DNA of 64,000 bases from Anderseniella sp. (GTDB lineage: Bacteria > Pseudomonadota > Alphaproteobacteria > Rhizobiales > Aestuariivirgaceae). The stretch is from assembly GCA_028289645.1 (NCBI GenBank), contig JANQOK010000017.1, positions 1 to 64,000 of the forward strand, read 5' to 3'. Of this stretch, positions 19,895 through 31,600 are shown one piece after another (positions within the stretch are counted from its first letter, which is position 1; every line of letters starts with the position of its first letter). Position numbers and translations under genes: made by a program. Under the pieces are notes generated by a model, which saw only the letters and a list, made by a program, of their open reading frames with translations, made no database searches and had not been told where the DNA came from.

Positions 19895-20686
19895 ATGTCT
19901 TCCGAAGTGGAGCGGTCACGCAAGAAATCAGAAGACAGTGGTTGGGAAACCGTCAAGGTCATCATACAGGCGCTGCTGATCGCCTTTGTGGTGCGTATGT
20001 TCTTTTTCCAACCGTTCAATATCCCGTCTGAATCCATGATACCGACCTTGCGGGTTGGGGATTATCTTTTCGTCAACAAGCTGTCTTACGGCTATTCGAA
20101 GTACTCGTTCAATTTCGCCTTCGGACTGTTTGGCAACAATCTGTTCAAGTTTGGTCCGATGCCCATAGAGGGCAGGGTGTTTGCCGACACGCCTGAGCGT
20201 GGCGATGTCGTTGTTTTCAAGCTGCCGGTTGACAACGAGACCGATTACATCAAACGGGTGGTCGGCCTGCCGGGAGACAAGATCCAGATGATCGACGGCG
20301 CGCTTCACATCAATGGCGAAGCGGTCAAGCGCAAGCAGGTCAAGGATTTCATCGATCCGGACAGGATCAGCGGGCGCCGCGCAAAACAATATATTGAAAC
20401 ACTGCCGAACGGTGTGAGCTATTCGACGCTGGACATTTATGATGGTGAGGCCGACAACACACAGGTCTTCACCGTGCCCGCCGATCACTATTTCATGCTG
20501 GGCGACAATCGCGACAATTCCCAGGATTCGCGCTTTCTCGACAAGGTCGGTTTTGTCCCGTACGAAAACCTGGTCGGCAAATCGACTGTGCTGTTCTTCT
20601 CGCATGGGCCTGACGGTGCTTTCTGGGAAGTCTGGAAATGGCCCACGAACATCCGTTGGAGCCGGATCTTCAACTCTGTCGAATGA
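19895..20686 (+). CDS. lepB: Signal peptidase I
   Basis: FFFQPFNIPSESMIPTLRVGDYLFVNKLSYG, GDVVVFKLP...YIKRVVGLPGDKI, YFMLGDNRDNSQDSR. Confidence 0.97.
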   Translation: MSSEVERSRKKSEDSGWETVKVIIQALLIAFVVRMFFFQPFNIPSESMIPTLRVGDYLFVNKLSYGYSKYSFNFAFGLFGNNLFKFGPMPIEGRVFADTPERGDVVVFKLPVDNETDYIKRVVGLPGDKIQMIDGALHINGEAVKRKQVKDFIDPDRISGRRAKQYIETLPNGVSYSTLDIYDGEADNTQVFTVPADHYFMLGDNRDNSQDSRFLDKVGFVPYENLVGKSTVLFFSHGPDGAFWEVWKWPTNIRWSRIFNSVE

Positions 20687-21387
20687 CCAAGGGTAGCGAT
20701 CTGCGGCGCAACCAGGCAGTGACGGCTCTTGTGGGGCGGCTTGGCCATGTGTTCCGGGATGAGCAATTGCTCGAACAGGCCCTGACCCACGCCAGCGGCG
20801 CGAAATCCAAAATAGCAGGCAGCAATGAGCGGCTCGAGTTTCTGGGTGACAGGGTGCTCGGGCTGGTCGTTGCGCAGATTCTGTATGAGCAGCACGACGA
20901 CGTGCCGGAAGGCGATCTCGCCCGAATGCTCAATATGCTTGTGCGCCGCCAGACGTGTGCAAAAGTTGGCGAAGCACTTGGCATTCCCGACGCGCTGGTG
21001 CTGGCGGGCAAGGGTGAAAAGCGGACAGTTGTGACCGACAATATCGTCGGCAATGCATGTGAGGCATTGATTGCGGCGGTCTACCTTGACGGTGGTCTTG
21101 AGGCTGCCCGGACAGTCATCTCACAACACTGGGCCGGGTTTCTCAAGCAGGCGCCCGATATGCGCAAGGATGCAAAGTCATCGTTGCAGGAATGGGCTGC
21201 CGCACGATCATTGCCGGCGCCGTCTTATGAGACCATTGACACCACCGGTCCGGACCACGCACCGCAGTTCACGGTGGAACTGACAGTTGAGGACCGCAAG
21301 CCGGCGCGGGGCATGTCCTCCACAAGGCGAACAGCTGAACAGGTGGCAGCAACCGAGTTCTTGCGCCGCGAAGGGATCTGGAAATGA
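20683..21387 (+). CDS. rnc: Ribonuclease III
   Basis: NERLEFLGDRVLGLVVAQ, VGNACEALIAAVYLDGG, DAKSSLQEWAAARSLP; ATGA overlap with lepB. Confidence 0.97.
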   Translation: MTKGSDLRRNQAVTALVGRLGHVFRDEQLLEQALTHASGAKSKIAGSNERLEFLGDRVLGLVVAQILYEQHDDVPEGDLARMLNMLVRRQTCAKVGEALGIPDALVLAGKGEKRTVVTDNIVGNACEALIAAVYLDGGLEAARTVISQHWAGFLKQAPDMRKDAKSSLQEWAAARSLPAPSYETIDTTGPDHAPQFTVELTVEDRKPARGMSSTRRTAEQVAATEFLRREGIWK

Positions 21388-22319
21388 GCAGGGAAGCGAC
21401 CGGGAAAGACGTGCAGGTTGCTGAAGCAGACGCGACCAGATGCGGCTTCGTTGCCCTGATTGGAGCGCCGAACGCCGGAAAATCAACCCTGCTGAACCAA
21501 CTTGTCGGTTCCAAGGTCTCGATTGTCACCCACAAGGTGCAGACGACCCGGGCCCGTATCCGGGCGATTGCGCTGGAAGGGGCGTCGCAGATCATCTTTG
21601 TTGATACACCGGGTATATTTTCGCCCAAGCGAAAGCTCGATGAGGAAATGGTTCATGCCGCCTGGGCGGGCGCGGCGGATGCTGATGCGACCGTGTTGCT
21701 GATCGGTGCCAGGGACGGTCTGAACGACGATAATCTGCGTATTATCGATGGTCTTGAAGCAGCGGGGGCCAAGGCCATACTGGCCATTAACAAGATTGAC
21801 CTGGTACCGCATGAGAGCCTGTTGCAACTGGCAGCGGATCTGAATGCGCGTTACCCGTTTACCGATACGTTTATGATATCGGCGTTGAAGGGCCACGGAG
21901 TTTCGGATCTGCGGACCGCGCTGGCCGGGCGCATGCCGCCGGGGCCCTGGCTCTACCCGGAAGACCAAATCGCAGACGTGCCGTTGCGCATGCTGGCATC
22001 GGAGATTACCAGGGAGAAACTGTACCTGCGGCTGCACGATGAACTGCCCTATGCGTCCACCGTGGAAACGGAAAAATGGACCGAGAAGAAAGATGGTTCA
22101 GTTCGGATCGAGCAGGTGATCTATGTGCAGCGTGACAGCCAGAAGAAGATCGTGCTGGGCAAGAACGGCCAGACGATCAAGAAAATTGGTCAGGCAGCGC
22201 GCGAGGAAATCAGCGACACTATCGGCCAGAAGGCCCACCTCTTCCTGTTCGTGAAGGTTCGCGAGAAGTGGGCTGATGACCCTGAAAGGCTGCGCATGAT
22301 GGGCCTGGAACCCCGTTGA
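21384..22319 (+). CDS. era: GTPase Era
   Basis: GFVALIGAPNAGKSTLLNQLVGSKVSIVTHKVQTTR, DTPGIFSP, NKIDLV, C-terminal KH region. Confidence 0.97.
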   Translation: MSREATGKDVQVAEADATRCGFVALIGAPNAGKSTLLNQLVGSKVSIVTHKVQTTRARIRAIALEGASQIIFVDTPGIFSPKRKLDEEMVHAAWAGAADADATVLLIGARDGLNDDNLRIIDGLEAAGAKAILAINKIDLVPHESLLQLAADLNARYPFTDTFMISALKGHGVSDLRTALAGRMPPGPWLYPEDQIADVPLRMLASEITREKLYLRLHDELPYASTVETEKWTEKKDGSVRIEQVIYVQRDSQKKIVLGKNGQTIKKIGQAAREEISDTIGQKAHLFLFVKVREKWADDPERLRMMGLEPR

Positions 22320-22410
22320 TCGTTTGCCAGCCAGTGTTTGCCTGATTCAAGTTGCTAACTTAAACTTCTGTTTTTGCTTAGTTTTGTTCGAAACGTGAAA
22401 GGCTCCGGCC

Positions 22411-23133
22411 ATGGAGTGGCAAGGCGACGGCCTCATCCTGAATACCCGAAAGCACGGTGAAAATTCGGCAATCATCGATGTGCTGACCCGCGAGAAAGGC
22501 CGCCATATGGGGCTGGTCAGAGGTGGCCGGTCGCGAACCATGCGTCCCGTTCTGCAGGCCGGAAACCTCGTGCATGTGGTTTGGCGGGCTCGCCTTGAAG
22601 ACCATCTGGGTGCGTTTACCGTCGATCCGCACCGGATGATAGTCGCCGGCATCATCGACGATGTTCATCGCCTGGCCGGCCTGACCACAATCACCACGCT
22701 GGCCAGCCTGCTGCCGGAGCGGGAACCTCATCCACGAATCTACGATGCCTCGCTGCTGCTGATCGAGCATTTGCAGGATGATGCCATCTGGCCGGCGGTT
22801 CTGGTGAAATGGGAAATGGGACTGCTGGATGAACTCGGCTTCGGGCTGGATCTCACAAAGTGTGCGGTCAGTGGCGAAACGGCGCAACTGACCCATGTGT
22901 CGCCGCGCACGGGCAGGGCGGTCTGCGCGCGTGAGGCAGAGCCGTGGAAAGACAAGCTGCTGGCGCTGCCGTCGTTTGTGGCCGGTTCATCCGGCAGCGC
23001 CTCAAACGCGGAGATTGTGCAGGGATTGAAGCTTACGGGACATTTCCTGGCCCGGCACGTCTTTGAACCACGTGGCGTATCGGCACCTGAACAGCGCCGA
23101 CGCATCCTGCGCTGGCTCGATCAGGAGGATTGA
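22411..23133 (+). CDS. recO: DNA repair protein RecO
   Basis: MEWQGDGLILNTRKHGENSAIIDVLTREKGRHMGLVRGG; syntenic after era. Confidence 0.93.
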   Translation: MEWQGDGLILNTRKHGENSAIIDVLTREKGRHMGLVRGGRSRTMRPVLQAGNLVHVVWRARLEDHLGAFTVDPHRMIVAGIIDDVHRLAGLTTITTLASLLPEREPHPRIYDASLLLIEHLQDDAIWPAVLVKWEMGLLDELGFGLDLTKCAVSGETAQLTHVSPRTGRAVCAREAEPWKDKLLALPSFVAGSSGSASNAEIVQGLKLTGHFLARHVFEPRGVSAPEQRRRILRWLDQED

Positions 23134-23271
23134 CCAATAACAGGGACAGGGAGCAACCTCGCCTGATCGGCGGTTGTACCGGCGGCCGCTTCGCGCAATA
23201 CGCCTCATTGCTGAAAACTGATCCGATGGTACAACGGCCTCGTTGATTTGCTTTGCAGGGAGTTAGAACTG

Positions 23272-23676
23272 ATGCTTGGACGCCTAAACCATGTAGCCAT
23301 TGCCGTTCCGGATCTGGAAGCCGGATGCCGGGTCTATAAATCCATGCTCGGCGCTACCGTGTCCGAACCGCAGGCCGAACCTGATCACGGCGTCACCGTG
23401 GTGTTTGTCGAGCTGCCCAACACCAAGGTCGAGTTGCTGGAGCCGCTGGGCGAGAACTCGCCTATTCAGGCGTTTCTGGACAAAAGCCCGGCCGGCGGCA
23501 TTCATCACGTGTGCTACGAGGTGGATGACATCATTGCGGCGCGTGATCATTTGAAACAGGAAGGCGCGCGTGTGCTGGGTGACGGTGAGCCAAAGACCGG
23601 CGCGCATGGCAAGCCGGTGCTGTTTCTGCATCCGAAGGATTTTTGCGGTACGCTGGTCGAGCTGGAGCAGGCCTGA
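23272..23676 (+). CDS. mce: Methylmalonyl-CoA epimerase
   Basis: MLGRLNHVAIAVPDLEAG, VVFVELPNTKVELLEPLGENSPIQAFLDKSPAGGIHHVCYEVDDI, PVLFLHPKDFCGTLVELEQA. Confidence 0.93.
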   Translation: MLGRLNHVAIAVPDLEAGCRVYKSMLGATVSEPQAEPDHGVTVVFVELPNTKVELLEPLGENSPIQAFLDKSPAGGIHHVCYEVDDIIAARDHLKQEGARVLGDGEPKTGAHGKPVLFLHPKDFCGTLVELEQA

Positions 23677-23957
23677 TGATCGTCGATTTCCTCACCGGCT
23701 TTGCGGTTTACTTCATCATCTGGTGGCTGGTGTTGTTTACCGTACTGCCGTTCGGCGTGAAGTCTGCGCACGAGGAAGGAACCGTCGTCGAACAGGGCCA
23801 TGAACCGGCTGCCCCCTTGCGGCCGCGCCTCTTCAACAAGTTCGTTCTGACAACTGTTATTGCCCTGTTTGCCTATGGCTTCTATTACTGGCTGGTCTAC
23901 TACAGCGGTATTACGCTGGACGATTTCCCGTTCATGCCCGACCTGCCAAAGGTCTAG
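23676..23957 (+). CDS. DUF1467 family membrane protein
   Basis: MIVDFLTGFAVYFIIWWLVLFTVLPFGVKSAHEEGTVVEQGHEPAAPLRPRLFNKFVLTT; syntenic between mce and proS. Confidence 0.85.
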   Translation: MIVDFLTGFAVYFIIWWLVLFTVLPFGVKSAHEEGTVVEQGHEPAAPLRPRLFNKFVLTTVIALFAYGFYYWLVYYSGITLDDFPFMPDLPKV

Positions 23958-24029
23958 GCCTTTCAACGTTACAACGAGACAAAAAAAGACAGGGCCTTGC
24001 CCTGCCAATTACAAAACTCAGTTACAATA

Positions 24030-24112
24030 CTCAGCGCGCTTCGCGTTACATCGCCCGGCAACGGGCGTTTCCTCCCCAGACCTGAGCCCGGCGGTTGCAT
24101 TTGCTGCAACTC
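24030..24112. other. Intergenic region with clustered short hairpins upstream of proS
   Basis: CGCCCG-GCAA-CGGGCG (24052-24067) and GTTGCA-TTTGC-TGCAAC (24094-24110), preceded by a cagggc-ctt-gccctg hairpin near 23990. Confidence 0.4.
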
Positions 24113-24301
24113 TGGTTAGGGAGATGACACAAACTTGTGAACTTGTCCAGTCACTTTGTCGCACCTTTGCGAAAAGTGAATGCCGGTGCCGGTTTGCCGG
24201 CCTGAGTTGTCCTTTGTAAAATCTAGATTGATGCACTATGAACAGCAGTTCTTTGCGTGGGAGATGCAGCTGCGCAACACTTTTGTTTTCAGGGCATTCA
24301 G

Positions 24302-25624
24302 ATGAGACTTAGCAAATATTTCCTTCCCATCCTTCGCGACGATCCCAAGGAAGCGGAGATTGTCTCCCATCGCCTGATGCTGCGAGCGGGCATGATCCGG
24401 CAGGAAAGTGCCGGTATCTATTCGTGGCTGCCACTGGGCTACAAGGTGCTGCGCAACATCGAGCGCATTGTGCGCGAAGAACAGAACCGGGCCGGCGCCA
24501 TCGAGGTCCTGATGCCGACCATCCAGTCCGCTGACCTGTGGCGCAAGTCGGGCCGGTATGACGACTATGGCAAGGAGATGCTGCGCATTACCGACCGCCA
24601 TGACCGCGACATGCTGTTCGGCCCCACCAATGAGGAGATGATTACAGACATCTTCCGCGCCGGGGTGCAGTCCTACAAGGATGTACCGCGCAACCTGTAT
24701 CATATCCAGTGGAAGTTCCGGGATGAGGTGCGCCCCCGCTTCGGCATCATGCGCGGCCGCGAGTTCCTGATGAAGGATGCCTACTCATTTGATCTGTCGG
24801 TCGAAGCGGGCCGCCACTCCTACAACAAGATGTTCGTGTCATATCTGCGCACTTTTGCCCGCATGGGGCTGAAGGCCATACCAATGCGGGCCGAAACCGG
24901 GCCGATAGGCGGCGATATGAGCCATGAGTTTCTGATTCTGGCCGACACAGGAGAGTCGGAAGTGTTCTTCGACAGTGCATTTCATGATTTCGACTGGTCA
25001 GCCTTTGATATCGACTACGACAATGTTGAGGCGGTCGCAGACGTGGTCGACGAGTTCACCTCGAAATATGCGGCAACCGACGACATGCATGACGTCGCAG
25101 CTTATGAAAAACTGCCCGAAGACCGGCGGATCAGCGGCCGCGGCATCGAGGTTGGCCACATCTTCTTTTTCGGCGACAAGTACGCCAAGCCTCTTGGCTG
25201 CCAGGTGCAGGGACCTGACGGCAAGCCAGTGACCATTCAGTCGGGTTCATACGGGGTCGGTGTCTCGCGCCTTGTCGGCGGCATCATCGAGGCCAGCCAT
25301 GACGAAAACGGCATCATCTGGCCGGAGGCGGTTGCGCCGTTCCGCATCGGGTTGATCAACCTGAAGTCCGGTGACGCTGAAACCGACGCGGCCTGCAACA
25401 AGCTCTACGACCTGTTTCAGGGGCAGGGCAATGAAGTGCTGTACGATGACACTGACAACCGCGCCGGCGGCAAATTTGCTGCCATGGACCTGATTGGCAT
25501 CCCGTGGCAGGTCATCATCGGACCTCGCGGTCTCAAGCAGGGCAACGCCGAACTGAAGAATCGCGCTACTGGTGAACGTGAAGAGATTTCCATTGATGCG
25601 CTGGCTGCGCGTTTTACCAACTGA
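24302..25624 (+). CDS. proS: Proline--tRNA ligase (short alphaproteobacterial form)
   Basis: [72 protein letters not shown]. Confidence 0.97.
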   Translation: MRLSKYFLPILRDDPKEAEIVSHRLMLRAGMIRQESAGIYSWLPLGYKVLRNIERIVREEQNRAGAIEVLMPTIQSADLWRKSGRYDDYGKEMLRITDRHDRDMLFGPTNEEMITDIFRAGVQSYKDVPRNLYHIQWKFRDEVRPRFGIMRGREFLMKDAYSFDLSVEAGRHSYNKMFVSYLRTFARMGLKAIPMRAETGPIGGDMSHEFLILADTGESEVFFDSAFHDFDWSAFDIDYDNVEAVADVVDEFTSKYAATDDMHDVAAYEKLPEDRRISGRGIEVGHIFFFGDKYAKPLGCQVQGPDGKPVTIQSGSYGVGVSRLVGGIIEASHDENGIIWPEAVAPFRIGLINLKSGDAETDAACNKLYDLFQGQGNEVLYDDTDNRAGGKFAAMDLIGIPWQVIIGPRGLKQGNAELKNRATGEREEISIDALAARFTN

Positions 25625-25644
25625 TCGACAAGATGGATTGACTT

Positions 25645-26913
25645 ATGGCTCAGACCGACACCGCGCCGTTTTCCGCTCATGAGCGCATGATCGCATTCCG
25701 CTATTTGCGGGCCCGCCGCAAGGAAGGGTTCATCTCGGTCATCGCCGGGTTTTCGTTCCTGGGCATTCTGCTCGGCGTGGCAACTCTCATCATCGTCATG
25801 GCGGTCATGAACGGGTTTCGCACCGAACTATTGAACAAGGTGCTCGGGTTCAACGGCCATTCCATGGTGTATTCGTCAACTGGCGCTCCGATACCGGATT
25901 TCAGGGCCAGAGCTGCCATCCTGTCCAACACGCCGGGCGTGGTCCGGGCCATGCCGTTCGTCGAAGGCCAGGCCATGGCGTCGTCCAGGCGCACCTCGAC
26001 TGGCGTCCTGGTGCGTGGGCTGGAACTGGAGAACCTGGTCAAGCTTTCCAGCGTCGTGAACGACAAGCTGCGCGGGTCGCTGGACAAGTTCGATGAGCGC
26101 AACGGGGTCGCCGTCGGTTACAGGCTGGCCTGGAAACACGGCCTCAGCGTCGGTGACCAGATCACCCTGGTGTCGCCGGAAGGGCCGACCACGATCTTTG
26201 GCTCGGCGCCGCGCATCAGATCGTTCCCCGTGGTTGCCACCTTCGAGATCGGCATGTCGGAGTATGATGGCTCGGTGATCTACATGCCAATGAGCGAGGC
26301 GCAGGACTTTTTCGCCCAGGAAGACGGTGCCAGCGCCATCGAGGTGATGGTGGAAGACCCCGACAAGATCGAGGAGGTGATCCCTGCCATGAAGCAGAGC
26401 GCCGGCCAGGATCTGCAGTTCGTCACCTGGAAAACCTCGAACAAGACGTTCTTCAACGCGCTGCAGGTGGAACGCAATGTGATGTTCGTGATCCTGACGC
26501 TGATCATATTGGTGGCCGCCCTGAACATCATTTCCGGCCTGATCATGCTGGTTAAGGACAAAGGCAAGGATATTGCCATCCTGCGCACCATGGGTGCGAC
26601 GCGCGGTTCCATTCAGCGCATTTTCTTCATGACCGGAGCTGCCATCGGGATCGCAGGCACCATGGCAGGCATCGTCGTGGGTGTGGCGGTGTGCCTGAAC
26701 ATAGAAAACATCAGGCAGGGCCTGTCGTGGCTGTCAGGCACGCAACTGTTTCCGCCGGAATTGTACTATCTGTCACGCATGCCCGCGGAGATGAATGTCA
26801 ATGAAACCATCATGATCGCCCTGATGGCGATGGGGCTGGCATTCCTCGCGACCATCTATCCGGCGCGGCGTGCAGCCAAGCTCGATCCGGTAGAGGCGCT
26901 TCGCTATGAATAA
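25645..26913 (+). CDS. Lipoprotein-releasing ABC transporter permease (LolC/E family)
   Basis: [46 protein letters not shown]-terminal FtsX-like TM helices. Confidence 0.95.
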   Translation: MAQTDTAPFSAHERMIAFRYLRARRKEGFISVIAGFSFLGILLGVATLIIVMAVMNGFRTELLNKVLGFNGHSMVYSSTGAPIPDFRARAAILSNTPGVVRAMPFVEGQAMASSRRTSTGVLVRGLELENLVKLSSVVNDKLRGSLDKFDERNGVAVGYRLAWKHGLSVGDQITLVSPEGPTTIFGSAPRIRSFPVVATFEIGMSEYDGSVIYMPMSEAQDFFAQEDGASAIEVMVEDPDKIEEVIPAMKQSAGQDLQFVTWKTSNKTFFNALQVERNVMFVILTLIILVAALNIISGLIMLVKDKGKDIAILRTMGATRGSIQRIFFMTGAAIGIAGTMAGIVVGVAVCLNIENIRQGLSWLSGTQLFPPELYYLSRMPAEMNVNETIMIALMAMGLAFLATIYPARRAAKLDPVEALRYE

Positions 26914-27613
26914 TTTGGCACACGGCGGCGCAACACCGGCATTGCGCCTCGACGCGATCGCGCGGACATATACCCAGGGCCCGCGCACGATCGACATCTT
27001 CAAGGACCTGTCGCTGGAGGTTTATCCGGGCGAAGTGGTGGCGCTGGTCGGGGAGTCCGGCACCGGGAAATCGTCACTGCTGCACATTGCCGGCCTGCTG
27101 GAGAAACCGACTGCGGGAGACGTGCTTGTGGCCGGGCAAAACTGCACCCAGCTGGAAGATGGCGCGGCTACCCGTGTGCGGCGGTTGGGCATCGGTTTTG
27201 TGTACCAGTTCCATCATCTGCTGCCTGAATTCAACGCCATCGAAAACGTCATCATGCCGCAACTGATCGCCGGCAAATCGCGTGACCAGGCCCATGCCCG
27301 GGCCACCGAACTGCTGACCAAACTCGGGCTGAGCAGCCGTGTCACGCACCGCCCGGCCGAACTGTCAGGTGGAGAGCAGCAGCGGGTTGCCATCGCACGG
27401 GCGCTGGCCAACCAGCCGCTGCTATTGCTTGCCGATGAACCGACGGGTAACCTCGATCCGGAAACGGCAGGGCGGGTGCACGGGGAGTTCCTCTCGCTGA
27501 TACAGGAAGAGGGACTGGCAGCACTCATCGCAACCCACAATATTGAGCTGGCGCACCAGATGCACCGGGTTGTTCAGTTGCAGGGGGGGCAGTTAGCGGA
27601 GATCACCCGATGA
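26906..27613 (+). CDS. lolD: Lipoprotein-releasing ABC transporter ATP-binding protein
   Basis: [58 protein letters not shown]. Confidence 0.96.
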   Translation: MNNLAHGGATPALRLDAIARTYTQGPRTIDIFKDLSLEVYPGEVVALVGESGTGKSSLLHIAGLLEKPTAGDVLVAGQNCTQLEDGAATRVRRLGIGFVYQFHHLLPEFNAIENVIMPQLIAGKSRDQAHARATELLTKLGLSSRVTHRPAELSGGEQQRVAIARALANQPLLLLADEPTGNLDPETAGRVHGEFLSLIQEEGLAALIATHNIELAHQMHRVVQLQGGQLAEITR

Positions 27614-28632
27614 AGGCAGTTTTTCATCACAATCAGCTTGCGCACTTTCCGAAACGGTATCTGCAGCGCGGCCATATTGTCGATTTTCCGGAACAACCTG
27701 AACGGGCGAAGCGACTGCTGAAGGGCGTCAGGGCTGCCGGATGCGGCATGCATGCAGCGCGGGCACATGGCGATGCGCACATTCTTTCGGTCCATACCGG
27801 ACGCTACCTGAAATTTCTGGCCAATGCATACCGGCGCTGGAACCGGCCGAAAGGCAAGGCATTTGAAGAGGTGATGGCCAGCATTCGCCCGGTTGAGAGG
27901 CCGGCACGGTATCCAACCGACATCCTCGGCCAGGCCGGCTGGCATCAGCAGGACTTTTCCTGTCCGATTACCGAACAGACCTGGATGTCGATACGGGCCT
28001 CGGCCGACACGGCCCTGTCGGCTGCCGAACTGATCGTCGAAGGCGAAAAGTCAGCGTACGCGTTGTGTCGGCCACCGGGCCATCATGCCTATGCTGACCG
28101 GGCTGGCGGATTCTGCTATCTGAACAACACCGCCATCGCCGCACAGTTCATGCGCCGGCAATGGGACCGGGTTGCCATACTGGATATCGATGTTCATCAC
28201 GGCAACGGCACCCAGGGCATCTTCTATGACCGCTCCGACGTGCTCACCGTTTCCATCCATGCAGACCCGCGCAAATACTACCCGTTTTACTACGGTTATG
28301 AGAGCCAGCGCGGCAAGGGTGCCGGCAATGGCTACAACATCAATATTCCGGTGCCGGTGAAGTCGGACGATGAAGTCTGGATGGGCGCGCTTGAACTGGC
28401 GCTGAGCGAGATCAGTGACGCCGCGCCCGGCGCGCTGGTTGTCGCGCTTGGCCTGGATGCGCACGAGGCTGACCCGCTGAATGGCGGGGCGGTCACAACC
28501 CCCGGCTTTGCCCGCATGGCCAGCGCAATTGCCAAGTTGAGCCTGCCGACCCTGATCGTACAGGAGGGCGGTTATCTGACCGATGACCTGGAAAACAACC
28601 TCGCCAGCTTCCTGAAAGGTTTCGGTGGGTAG
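27610..28632 (+). CDS. Histone deacetylase family (acetoin utilization/acetylpolyamine amidohydrolase-like) protein
   Basis: [73 protein letters not shown]. Confidence 0.93.
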   Translation: MKAVFHHNQLAHFPKRYLQRGHIVDFPEQPERAKRLLKGVRAAGCGMHAARAHGDAHILSVHTGRYLKFLANAYRRWNRPKGKAFEEVMASIRPVERPARYPTDILGQAGWHQQDFSCPITEQTWMSIRASADTALSAAELIVEGEKSAYALCRPPGHHAYADRAGGFCYLNNTAIAAQFMRRQWDRVAILDIDVHHGNGTQGIFYDRSDVLTVSIHADPRKYYPFYYGYESQRGKGAGNGYNINIPVPVKSDDEVWMGALELALSEISDAAPGALVVALGLDAHEADPLNGGAVTTPGFARMASAIAKLSLPTLIVQEGGYLTDDLENNLASFLKGFGG

Positions 28633-28684
28633 ACCGACCATGCCGGTGTAATTTCCAGGCACGGCGGACTAGACTTCGCCGGCC

Positions 28685-31600
28685 ATGACTGATTCACCTT
28701 CCGCCAGCTTCATTCATCTCAGAACCCATTCGGCATATTCGCTGTCGGAAGGAGCGCTGAAGATCAAGACACTGGCCAAGCTTGCGACCGCGCAGGCGAT
28801 GCCGGCGCTGGCAATAACAGATAGTGGTAACCTGTTTGGAGCCCTGGAATTCGCGGAAGCCATGACCGCAGCCGGCATTCAGCCGATTATCGGCTGCACG
28901 CTGCTGGTCGACAGCGAGGACGGCCCCTCCGGTCCGACACATGCCAGGAATTCACTTGACCTGTCGCGCCTGGTCCTGCTGGCCAAGGACGAGGCCGGGT
29001 ACCGCAATCTCCTGAAACTGTCGAGCAGAGCCTACCTGGATGCGCCTGAAGCAGAGCTGCCGCATGTGGGGTTGTCGGCGGTCGAAGAGTTCAGTGACGG
29101 CCTGATCTGCATGACAGGCGGCCCGGGCGGCTTGATCAACAAGCCACTGGTGGAAAACCGGCACGCCGTCGCCAAATCCCGCATCGAGCGGCTGAGGGAG
29201 ACGTTTGGCGACAGGCTTTACGTGGAGCTGCAGCGCCATGGCATGGACGAGGAGCGCGCGGCTGAGCCCGGGCTGGTGGACCTGGCCTATGAGCTTGAAC
29301 TGCCATTGGTTGCCAGCAATCAGCCCTATTTTGCCGAAGCGGATGACTTTGCGGCGCATGATGCGTTGATCTGCATTGCCGAAGGAGAGGTGGTTGCCAA
29401 TGAAAACCGCCGCCAGCTGACACCCGAGCACTACTTCAAGTCGCAGGCCGAAATGGTGACGCTGTTTGCCGACCTCCCGGAAGCAATTGACAACACAGTT
29501 GAGATCGCGCGGCGCTGTTCGTGGTATCCGCGCGCGATTGATCCGATCCTGCCCAAGTTCACTTCAGGTGAAGACAGCCGCGACGAGGCCGAAGAATTGT
29601 GTATCCAGTCCCGAGAAGGCCTGGCCGCACGGCTTGATGCCCTGGGGCTGGCGGACGGTTTCTCGCGCGAGGATTATGAAAAACGGCTTGAATACGAGCT
29701 TGGCGTCATCACCGGTATGGACTTCCCGGGCTACTTCCTGATCGTTGCCGATTTTATCAAGTGGGCGAAATTGCAGGGTATTCCGGTCGGGCCCGGGCGC
29801 GGGTCGGGTGCCGGTTCGGTGGTGGCGTGGGCACTGACCATCACCGACCTTGATCCGTTGCGCTTCAATCTGGTGTTTGAGCGGTTCCTGAATCCGGAAC
29901 GGGTGTCGATGCCGGACTTCGATATCGATTTCTGCCAGGACCGCCGTGATGAAGTGATTGCCTATGTGCAGAACAAGTACGGCGCCGGCCAGGTGGCCCA
30001 GATCATCACTTTTGGAAAGCTGCAGGCCAGGGCGGTGTGCCGAGACGTGGGCCGCGTGCTGCAGATGCCCTACGGCCAGGTCGACCGGTTGTGCAAGCTG
30101 ATACCGAACAACCCGGCCAACCCGGTGACCCTGCAACAGGCGATCGATGTTGAACCGAGGCTCGACGAAGAACGCCGCCAGGATGAAACCACGGCGACAA
30201 TGCTTGAGATCGCGCTCAAGCTGGAAGGGCTGTATCGTCATGCCTCCACCCACGCAGCCGGCGTGGTGATCGGTGACCGGCCGCTGGAAGAGCTGGTGCC
30301 GCTGTACCGTGATCCGCGCTCGCCGATGCCGGTCACCCAGTTCAACATGAAGCTGGTTGAAAAAGCCGGTCTGGTGAAATTCGACTTTCTGGGGCTGAAA
30401 ACGCTTACGGTGCTGGAAAAGGGCGTCGGCCTGCTGGCCCAACGTGGCATCGAAGTGGACTTCGCCGCATTGCCGCTGGATGACACCGCGACATATGACA
30501 TGTTGAAACGGGCTGAAACCGTTGGCGTGTTCCAGCTGGAAAGCTCCGGCATGCGCGACCTGATCCGCAAGGCCGAACCGGGCAACATCGAGGACATCAT
30601 CGCTCTGGTGGCGTTGTATCGCCCGGGGCCCATGGAGAACATTCCGAAATACATCGCCTCGAAGAAGGGCGAGGAAGCTCCTGAATTCCTTCATGAAAAG
30701 CTGACACACGTGGTTGAGGACACGTACGGCATCATCATCTATCAGGAGCAGGTGCTGCAGATTGCCCAGGTTCTGGCTGGGTATTCCCTCGGTGAGGCCG
30801 ACCTGCTGCGGCGTGCCATGGGCAAGAAGATCCAGGCCGAGATGGACGCGCAAAAGGCGCGGTTTGTGTCAGGCTCGGTTGAAAACGGGGTTGACCAGGG
30901 CCAGGCGGAACAGATTTTCGAACTGGTCAACAAGTTCGCCGGTTATGGTTTCAACAAGGCCCATTCTGCCGCTTACGGGGTCGTTGCCTACCAGACGGCC
31001 TGGCTCAAGGCCAATCACCCGGTTGAGTTCCTGGCCGCATCGATGTCGCTGGACCGAGGCAACACGGACAAGCTCCTGGTGTTCAAGCGCGAAGCCGACC
31101 GGATGAAGGTGGTCGTCAATCCGCCGAGCATCAACAAGTCAGGCGTCGACTTCACGGTTGAGGATGGAGCCATCCAGTACGCACTGGCGGCGCTGAAGAA
31201 TGTGGGTGAGCAGGCGGTAGAGCACATAATCGCGGTGCGTGAAGAGGGTGGTCCGTTCAAATCCCTGGGTGACTTTGCCAGGCGGATCGATCCACGCATG
31301 ATGAACAAGCGGGCGCTGGAATCGATTTCCAGGTCTGGCGGCTTTGACGAACTCAACCCGAACCGGGCGCAGGTGGTCAAAGGCGTCGAGGCAATCCTGG
31401 CGATGGCAAACCGGACCTCGGCCGAAGCCGAGATCGGCCAGGACGATTTCTTTGGAGGCGGTGGCGATCACGGCGCCGAAGAACTGCCGCTGCAGGCGGT
31501 CGAACCATGGTTGCCGATGGACCAGCTTGCTGAGGAGTTCGAGGCGGTCGGGTTCTACCTGTCGGGTCATCCGCTGGATGAATATCTCGCCATCCTGCCG

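Noticed and set aside
29564-30853. 429-aa minus-strand ORF inside dnaE
   Set aside because: Antisense shadow of a strongly conserved gene; no domain recognised.
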